Source of the DNA: Calliopum simillimum
Lineage: Eukaryota > Arthropoda > Insecta > Diptera > Lauxaniidae
Assembly: GCA_951812925.1 (NCBI GenBank)
Contig: OX638368.1
Coordinates: 23,375,187 to 23,439,186 of the forward strand
Length of the DNA: 64,000 nucleotides
Reading direction: 5' to 3'
Shown here: positions 56,279-64,000 of the stretch, one piece after another
How positions within the stretch are numbered: the first letter of the stretch is position 1
Layout of the letters: each line of letters begins with the position of its first letter
Notes under the pieces: model-generated
Database searches by the model: none
The model's input: the letters and a program-made list of their open reading frames with translations, nothing else
What the model was told of the DNA's origin: nothing
Translations under genes and position numbers: made by a program

Positions 56279-56613
56279 AGTGAATCTAGACTTACTCACA
56301 AAACTAAGGCCGCAGAAAAAATAAATTTTTTTGACGCCCTATGTTATTAGTGCTTGTTTGACGGGACCACACTAATCAAGCCAACTTTTTGTTCCCGCTT
56401 TATTTTTTCCCATTAGAAATCAGTGTTTCATTAGCACACGAAACTATTTTTTATTAATTTTTTTCAATAGCAAAAGTTGCTTTACTCAAAATGCTATAAC
56501 TCACAAACCAATTGTCTGATCGCTTCCAAACTTTGACACGTATCATCTGAAGGTTGATTCCCACTGAAAATCATGAAAATATGAAGTGAATATAAGTGAT
56601 GGCCTCTCTTTAA

Positions 56614-57265
56614 CCCATATCGTACCAAAAATTTCAGCATTATTTTTTTTTTTTTAAATTTTTGTAATAAAAGGGCTAATTGAGTAAAATAAGTGGCGGA
56701 AAATAAGTTTGAGCCTTATCGAAAAATGTTCATTTTTAGAATTGCAGATTTAAATTGATGTGTTAACCCATTAATAGCCACTTTCCATACTATCATACAA
56801 AAAAAAAATTGTTGGTTTTATGCCGCTAATGGACTTTACAACTGAAGTTTGTTTTTCTCTTAGGCATTTTACGCACCGAAGTGGCCATTGTGTTTTATAC
56901 CCATCACCTATTTCAGCGCTTTATTTTGCTCACCTAAGAAATCTGCAATGTTAACCATTGCTGCAGAAAATAAGTTTAGTCATTTTTAAACCATCCTGTG
57001 TGGGTTTTGTCCACATTTGATAGATTTTAATATTTTTGACTAATTTTCAAAAAAAAAAATGCCAAAAATATGGTATTGCTTTGACGCCCATTAAACTTTT
57101 AAAATAAGGCGTGGTATAAAAAAAAAATTCTACAAAAGAGCTAATAGATGGGTCTTTAATACTAAAAATATAAACCTTCTATTATTTAGTTATGTTTCAC
57201 CAAAAAAAATTGGCAAACATAAGCAATATTCGTGATTCGTTAACGCATCAAAGGTACGATATGGG
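56614..57265. mobile_element. Possible piggyBac-type MITE
   Basis: Short inverted ends CCCATATCGTACC face each other, preceded by TTAA (56610-56613) and followed by TTGA (57266-57269), the latter one change from TTAA. TTAA with CCC ends is the piggyBac pattern. The TIRs are only 13 bp and the interior has no transposase, so this stays tentative. Confidence 0.5.
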
Positions 57266-57269
57266 TTGA

Positions 57270-59000
57270 AACGATACAAACTTTTCAGCTGATCTGGTAA
57301 GGCTAACTGAAAAACTCGATTATCAATTTAAACTTGGCTTAAGCCCGACACTGCCTACATCAGCTAGTACTGAAATAATGGCGCTAAAAGAAATATTTTA
57401 AAATTTTAATTTCATCAAGCTTATTGTCAAAAATAATCTTTAACTGTGTAACAATATTATCTAAAAAGTATCAAATTATAAGATTTTAACCAAAACTATA
57501 TGACAGTTTTAACCCACCATTAATTTTAAAACAAAAGGAAAAAACCAAACCATACATTTATTCAGATATTTATAAACAATTTTTTTTTTTTTAAAGAAAT
57601 CTCTCAAATTTCTATACCTATACATGCAGGTTATTCAAAGTAGACTTTTTTTATTTGAAAAATATTCATTTAAGTATCTTTCTAAACCAACCTGTTTCTT
57701 AAATGTGATACCACCGGTTTTTTTCTTGATGGCACATAAAAAAGTTAATTTATTTCATGTTATGATTTTCTTTTATTTTTTGTTTTTTTTTTTTTTTAAC
57801 TTAGCAATTTATAGCGGTTTTGGTTGTCCCCTCAAAATATTTTCTTTATATGACTTATTGTCTTTGATTCCATTGAATTATAAGAAAATTCCAAGTAAAT
57901 TACTTGTACAATCACAAGTTGTCTCATATGAATAACAGAAAAAAGTGAGTCATCCAATTCGTAAAGAAGCCGCACAAGAAGAGAAACAAATCAAGTTTTG
58001 AGACGAAAAACATTACAGCTTCTGTTTATGATTTGGCAACCAGGCAAGGCACATGGTTTGGATGCAAACCACTCGAAAGCCACCACTCATAACTTCTATT
58101 TAGATAGCAAATGTTCAATTTTTTTTCTATTTTCTAATCTTAAAATAATAATTCAAATTAATTTGTTATTACACATACGACGTTTTTCTGCGTAGTAAGC
58201 AGAAAATGATGAGTCACTCAGTCAGTTGCTCCAACACACCTTTTTAATTAATTTAAATTCTTGTCAGCTGTGATTTTTATTTTTTCTTTCAAAATAATGT
58301 TTGTACTTAAGTGAAAGTTACTTATATATAGTACAAACTTAGAAATCTAACAAGATGAGATGATCGTGCTTGAAATTTGAGATACGACTATATTGAAGAA
58401 GATACTCTCCAATAAAGTCACTAAACAAAAGTTAGAGTTCAATGGCCTAGCTATGTAAATAACTAAGTATTTATGCTCTCAATATGGCTTATTACTCAGC
58501 AGCAGATTATGTGACTCTTTTTAGTTAATTTTGCCTTTTTGTTTCTTCAAGTACAAGTGGGTTACTGCAATTGGAGTCGGTAATTATATCCATTTCTTTT
58601 TCAAAACTGATAATGTCAGCATAGAAATATCCGTTTCCTAAATAATTTCTTTCACCTTAAGAAAGCATGGATTTTACAGTCATCTAAAACAATGAGTATA
58701 GCATCAAAAGATTTTGTAGCCATTTTTGTTTGTCCTTCTTCTATAAAAGTCCTTGTATTGGAGTAACAAGACATTCCTCCTAATGAAAAATAATCCAAAT
58801 CACGTGATATTAAAAATAAGGATAATTTTTAGGTTTAATTAGTTCTTGAGAAAAATTCTATTTACGATAAAGATCCAGTTTTAGAATGTACAATGCTTGC
58901 TAATAACAATACCAAGAATGCAAGAAATACCTTCTTTAAGATCTTTTAAACATGCTCTGATGCCTTCCAAAAACAGACCTATACGAAAGCTTGAAATATG
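57270..59000. other. AT-rich sequence without recognisable gene
   Basis: An open frame at 57624-57935 is hydrophobic low-complexity sequence and is not called. No transposon ends were found. Confidence 0.3.
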
Positions 59001-59650
59001 ATTTACTATATTAGAAGCGATCGAAGAAGGCCTGTATCGCTGCCTTCTTTGTGGATGCATTCGTGTCAGGTCTTGGCGCCCATCACTGCTTCTGTCCTTT
59101 CTTTTTCGAATTTTTCATAGAAGACCTATACGAGTATTGTTCCATTTTTTGTAGATTTTACTTGAAACATTATAATTTTCAATATATTTAATGAAAATAC
59201 TACTGCATTTCTTGATTGGTACATAATTTTGGAATTCTACGGTAGAGTAGATTTCAATGACATCCAATATAGGACGTGTCGATATTAACGAATATTGAAA
59301 TATCCTGTTATCTGTTCATATTAGAAGCGGTCCAAGAGAACCTGCATTTAGTGATGAGCATAATTTGTCTTGGTCTTGAGTCTTGGTCTTGAGTCTTGGT
59401 AGTTTTTCGAGACCAAGACGCTGGTATAATTTCAAGATCAAGATTACGAGTGCTATGGTCTTAGTCTTGGTAACGATGATCATCAAGACCAAGACTGCTT
59501 TTCTTACAATAATTTCCACCGTATGTAAAAAAAGAAAGAGAGGAAGAAGGGAAGTCATCATGCCTGCTGCTGTCTTTTCATATTAAAAGCTGTAATATAA
59601 GGCCCGCATGACTTACTCCTTTGTGGAAGCATGTGTATTCGGCCGAAGCG
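59000..59650. repeat. Diverged direct repeats and GTCTTGGTCTTGA tract
   Basis: ATATTAGAAGCGATCGAAGA (about 59010), ATATTAGAAGCGGTCCAAGA (about 59319) and ATATTAAAAGCTGT (about 59580) begin three related stretches; the first and third share TTTGTGGA.GCAT. Between them 59368-59480 hold repeated GTCTTGGTCTTGA words and inverted GACCAAGAC words, a simple-sequence block able to fold on itself. Confidence 0.6.
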
Positions 59651-62010
59651 CTCAAAGACAACATGTGTAAGAAAGCATAGAAGAAAAAAGGACGATAGCA
59701 GGACTTCTGGCACTCAAATAGTGCCTAAAATTATGCCTATTTGACCGCTCTATCTCCTGGGAATATTCCTTGAGTACAATATAAACTTTTTTTTCAGTTA
59801 AACTTAAAATTTTAACATTTTTCCTTTTAAATCTATATATTAAAACGCATGACAAAAATTTGTCCATCTTTTTTTACTATGTTAGAAATAGAGTACAACT
59901 TAAAATTATACACCACAAGAAAGGTATTTGTGCGTAAATGTGCACAGAGTTAAAATTATGTTAATATTTTGACTATAAGCCAGGTAAAATTTTTTACAAA
60001 ATTTTTCAATTATAACAAAAACGAAATACACGGTCACATAGAGCTGAAAAAAGGATAAAACACAAAGAAAAAACAAAAAGCATAGCACTGACTTCATGAT
60101 TTTCGTTTTGTTTTTATATTTCGCTTGAATTATATCAGGGATGATAAATGAGCTTTTCTATTATGTACCATAACCAAAAAAAAATACTAAAAGTGTCCAA
60201 AAAGTACCAAAATTATTTAATACATTTGTGGTCGAACTTTGACCACTGTGCGATTCTAATTGTAACTTAAATTTAAATATGACATTATTTTTACAAAAAT
60301 TATAGCCGTTTAAAAATGACATTCCATAAAATTAGGTAATGAATGACTGGCTTGTAGTACTTTGGTAATAATTTAATCGCTGTCTTTAAAAAAAAACTAG
60401 TAAATATTTCAGAAATTTAACTGCATTATAATTAAAGGAATTTTTTACCGCATATGACTTGTTCTGTAATTTGCTGATAAAACTTTTCGTATTGATATAT
60501 TTTCTTTTTTTTAACTCATCCGACTTTAATTGACTTTTCTGAAACTTTTTAATACTAGTATTGTAGGTAGGGAGTCAGGTGAATTTATTTCTTGGAAGTT
60601 GTTGCTGGAAACTTTAAAACTCTTGTTAAATTCTAAACTTCGTAAAATGTGAACTTGTGACAGTGCAGAAGTTTACCCCTCGCTATGCCTCTGTTCGATA
60701 AATTCCAATATTTGTCGAGACTTTTATTGAGTTTTCCAGTATTGTCTTGTAACTTGTAGATGCAAAAAGACCCAAAGTTAAAAATCTTCAATGAATGTTA
60801 TAATTTCTCTTCGCAACTTACGCGCTTCTTGGATCTTTCACCCCAACAACTACTTCCAGATTCATGCTACTAGGATCTTTCTACTTCGCACCGATAAAAG
60901 AACTGATGTTAGTGGATGCTATTGGATATTTTCCAACTTCATATTTTTCAATGACTCGCGATAAAATTACAAAAACATTCAACAATTTTGAGGCAAAAAG
61001 GAAAAACAGCTTAAGTCGTGTGAAGCAAAATTGGTTTGAGCTCAATTTACGATTAATTCTTGGTTAATTGAACTTTTCATTTTTAGACATTACTAAGACC
61101 TAAATAAGCTCTAAAAAAACCACTCAATAACGAAAGCATAATTTTACCTAGAACCAGAGGGAAATTGAGCTCAAACCAAGTTTGTTTAAGTCGACTTAGG
61201 CTATTTTTCCTTTTTCATCACATATTTATCGATTAGGCTAGGTACTCTTGACACCAAAGGTATCCCAACTAAACACGGTGAGCTTGAAAAGGGGGAAAGT
61301 GGAGCTAAGATGGATCCAAAGTCGGCTAATGCAGAAAGTTTCTAAATTGTTTCTAGATTAAAAAATTGTTAAAATTAAAATCTTAGCTGCTCGTCTTCGC
61401 TAGTTATGCACATTTTTGTGTCCATGGTATGCACTTGCATGAAAACCATATAAAATTAAAAAAATGAAAAAAAAACAGAACAAACAAATATAAAAATAGT
61501 TACATCTAATGTATTTTACAATGCTGAATCCGAATCTGGCCTTAAAATTGCTGTATCTCATATGGTTTTTGAGATATCTTAGCCTAAACAAGGAAAAAAT
61601 ACAGTTTTTGCTATATTTTGAAGCTATATAACTTGAATATAGAATATTTATACGTAAAATCCGATACACTTTCCTAAAGTTCTAATCTTTTGCTTTAAAA
61701 CTTCATTTAAATTAGGTCAATAGCTTTATGTTTTTTAACTTTTTAGGTTAGGATATCTCCAAGAAAAATTAAGATATCAAGATAATTTAAATTAGTTTTT
61801 AAAGAAAAAAAAAGAGAGCTTAATACGTGTAGCCACACACTAAATAAAACTGTGTGAAATTTCACACATTCTGTGAAAAAAGGGAGCCACCAAATTTTAC
61901 TAAGCAATGTGCCAAATTCTTTCACTAAAGTTGAGAGAATTGTACACATTGCTTAATTTTAAATATTCGTGAGAGGATTCGACACATTGTTGAGTGAAAT
62001 TTTTACACAG
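59650..62010. other. AT-rich sequence; small inverted repeats only
   Basis: An imperfect hairpin of about 190 bp spans 61011-61199 (TTGGTTTGAGCTCAATTT facing AAATTGAGCTCAAACCAA). An 18-bp perfect palindrome, TGTGTGAAATTTCACACA, lies at 61851-61868, and related GTGAAATTTTTACACA recurs near 61995. No gene is visible. Confidence 0.45.
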
Positions 62011-62012
62011 TA

Positions 62013-62532
62013 GGGTGAGTGATGTTATTGTGGTATATATATTTTTTTTTGCAATTTGCAACCGTTAGATCGATTTCAGCCAAATTTTTTTAAGTATTGG
62101 CTCATAATATATTTCAATAAAATGTGTGCAATTTCATTAAAAAAGTTATTGAGCAAAGTCTGAAAAAAGTCAAAAGAGCTGTGTTTCAACAGTTGGCAGC
62201 TAATGTGGTATGTATGGTTGGGCAATGTGGTATTTTATAAAATATGCTGATCAGTGAAGTATTAGCTACAGAACGTTTCTTCATAAAATGTATACAATTG
62301 TAAAAGAAGAAATTATAGTGCATAATCTGACATATGTCAGATATATGTCAAAAAACCTATACCTGAAAAGTGGGCGCGTAATGTATTACATATTATGTTT
62401 CGTTGAACTAATAGCGAAAAAAATTATGTTTGGTACAATACAGCAACACATCCCTGGTTTTTCATGTTTTCTGACCGGAGATATGCGACTATACCATATT
62501 GAAAAACTGTACCACAATAGCATCACTTCCCC
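62013..62532. mobile_element. TA-flanked element with GGG ends, third example
   Basis: Inverted ends GGGTGAGTGATGTTATTGTG and GGGGAAGTGATGCTATTGTG continue to GTA on both sides, with TA at 62011-62012 and 62533-62534. Words built on AATGTGGTA recur inside (about 62202 and 62225). The 520-bp body has no transposase. The design (TA, then GGG, then a subterminal word repeated inside) matches the elements at 6100 and 7788. Confidence 0.8.
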
Positions 62533-62534
62533 TA

Positions 62535-64000
62535 CTATACACGTATGGCACAGAACGTGTGCAAACATTTGTAAATTGCAAAAGTAATGTCATAAAGTGA
62601 ATGCATCATAATTTTTACAAATGGCGTTCAAATGTCATTGTGCTTTGACATTTATGTCGTAGACAAATAGGGAATTAGTTGAAATTATGTCAAGAAATCA
62701 AGAATTTGGAGCAACAATTTTAAATGGTGTAAAAAGAGCACAAATGTGCAACAATTCATCAATTTTACACTTTAAGTAAACTTTTTGTGAAGACTGAGAT
62801 AAATATTTATAACAAAATGACAGCCAATTCATATTATGACATTACCAAGTGCACAATTTTGGGAACAAAATTCAAAAATAGAACTTGCCTGTTCATTCTT
62901 CATGTTTATTTGATGTGCACGCCATGTATGTAGCTAAGCAATATTAACCAAATAATCATTATTTAATATAATTTGATAATGCAATTCAAAACTAATTGCC
63001 TAATAATAAAAACAGCATAATAAATTATTGTTTATCATATCAATTGGCAATATATTCATATATATTAGACAAAAATTTGTTCGAAAAAAAGTATAAAGGC
63101 AAAAATATTATGAGTACTGAAGTTCTATAGATTAAATCCATTGAAATAAGAGAAGAAAAAATTTAACAAGCAAAGTCAATTAAGTTTAATTGTTGTTGGG
63201 TGCTTAGGTTAAGTGCAGATTTTCCAATGAATATTATTATTTTTTTTTTCCCCCCCTTTTTATTGATGCACATATGAATATAAGTACATATAGAATATTT
63301 GTATTACAAAATATGAAATAATTATGTTGCATGTTGTAATCAATTACAGTTGGCAACTAACAAAAAGAAAAAGTTTTCAGTTTTTACTATATATAGTATC
63401 ATTTTGATCTATTGGGTAACATTTAAAGGTCAGAGGTTATTATTATTTTAAAAAGCTACATTTGAGTTATAAAATGACTTAAAAGATAATTAGTGGATTC
63501 TCTTTCCCTATTTAAACGGTTCTAGACTATTTATGGATATCTTCATTGTCGTAGAATTGATGTTATCTTAGTTAGCCAGAATCCCAGCACCTAGGTACTT
63601 GATACCGAAACCAAGGACTACTGTTTCCAAATCATCTTGGCGGAGTCTACAGGAATCGTCGTTTAACATTCTAGATAATAGGATAGTTTCCGAATTCATA
63701 AAATCATCACTTCACTTCTCTTCAGCCCCATGTTGGTGTAATTCGAGAAAATCGAAAAAGTAAGTTTGAACATACCTAAGGGAAAAAGAAGCGCTTCAAA
63801 AGGCTTTCTGAAGTGTTGCTCTCTCAGCCATAAGCGCTTCCGCTCCGTAAAAACTATTCTTTCTTTCTAACATTGCATGCCCTAGGATGTTAGCTTTCTG
63901 AAGCTTACCGCAGCCTTACGGGAAAAGGCCTTTTGAAGCGCGTATTTGTTATGCGGCGGTAAGCGTTCTTTCAATAAAAAACAAGAAATGAATTGACCGT
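62535..64000. other. AT-rich sequence with a terminal inverted repeat pair
   Basis: GCGCTTCAAAAGGCT (63791-63805) faces GGCCTTTTGAAGCGC (63927-63941) with further inner words (TTTCTGAAG), a possible small fold-back cut by the window end. Minus-strand reading of 63560-63700 gives a protein-like NSETILLSRMLNDDSC, unassigned. Confidence 0.4.

Overview
This is eukaryotic, very AT-rich DNA. It holds no bacterial-style gene, no convincing host gene, no rRNA and no intact tRNA. The transposon set points to a higher fly, possibly a tephritid: a Tc1-like element, a DD34D mariner, DD41D rosa-type mariners, a maT-like mariner, pogo-like TA elements, fly-type non-LTR retrotransposons, and a dipteran repeat tail that starts with GACAGACGGACATGGC. 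The species is an inference. The window is best read as intergenic or intronic DNA packed with decayed, nested transposable elements.

Layout. 0-9 kb: a 1.7 kb fold-back carrying a younger MITE in one arm, a 0.5 kb fold-back, and two neighbouring TA-flanked elements whose ends start with GGG (6100-7613 and 7788-9007). 9-12 kb: two elements built on a 142-bp internal minisatellite. 13-15 kb: a symmetric Tc1 palindrome with arms of 778 bp and a 60-bp centre. 15-20 kb: minisatellites, a 276-bp duplication, and a 1.74 kb fold-back with TTA target duplications that interrupts one copy of the duplication. 24-27 kb: a 2.4 kb element with CATG ends and an exact 8-bp target duplication, sitting inside a local tandem repeat. 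28-30 kb: a full-length but broken mariner. 34-37 kb: remains of two non-LTR retrotransposons. 39-42 kb: a three-level nest (a TIR element containing a minisatellite element containing a rosa-type mariner). 44-47 kb: an internally deleted rosa-type mariner, a second copy of the first MITE, and more non-LTR scraps. 48-57 kb: a maT-like relic, further fold-backs, a hAT-type MITE and a piggyBac-like MITE. 57-64 kb: mostly unique AT-rich sequence with one more TA-GGG element.

Every transposase or reverse transcriptase seen carries stops, frameshifts, deletions or catalytic substitutions, so no element looks autonomous. The most notable structures are the Tc1 palindrome, whose two halves share the same two lost catalytic residues; the pair of fold-backs with CAC ends and TTA target sites, one with its empty site nearby; and the CATG-ended element. 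Together the long inverted repeats could give long double-stranded RNA if transcribed. I found no evidence of a new biological system beyond this transposon ecology.
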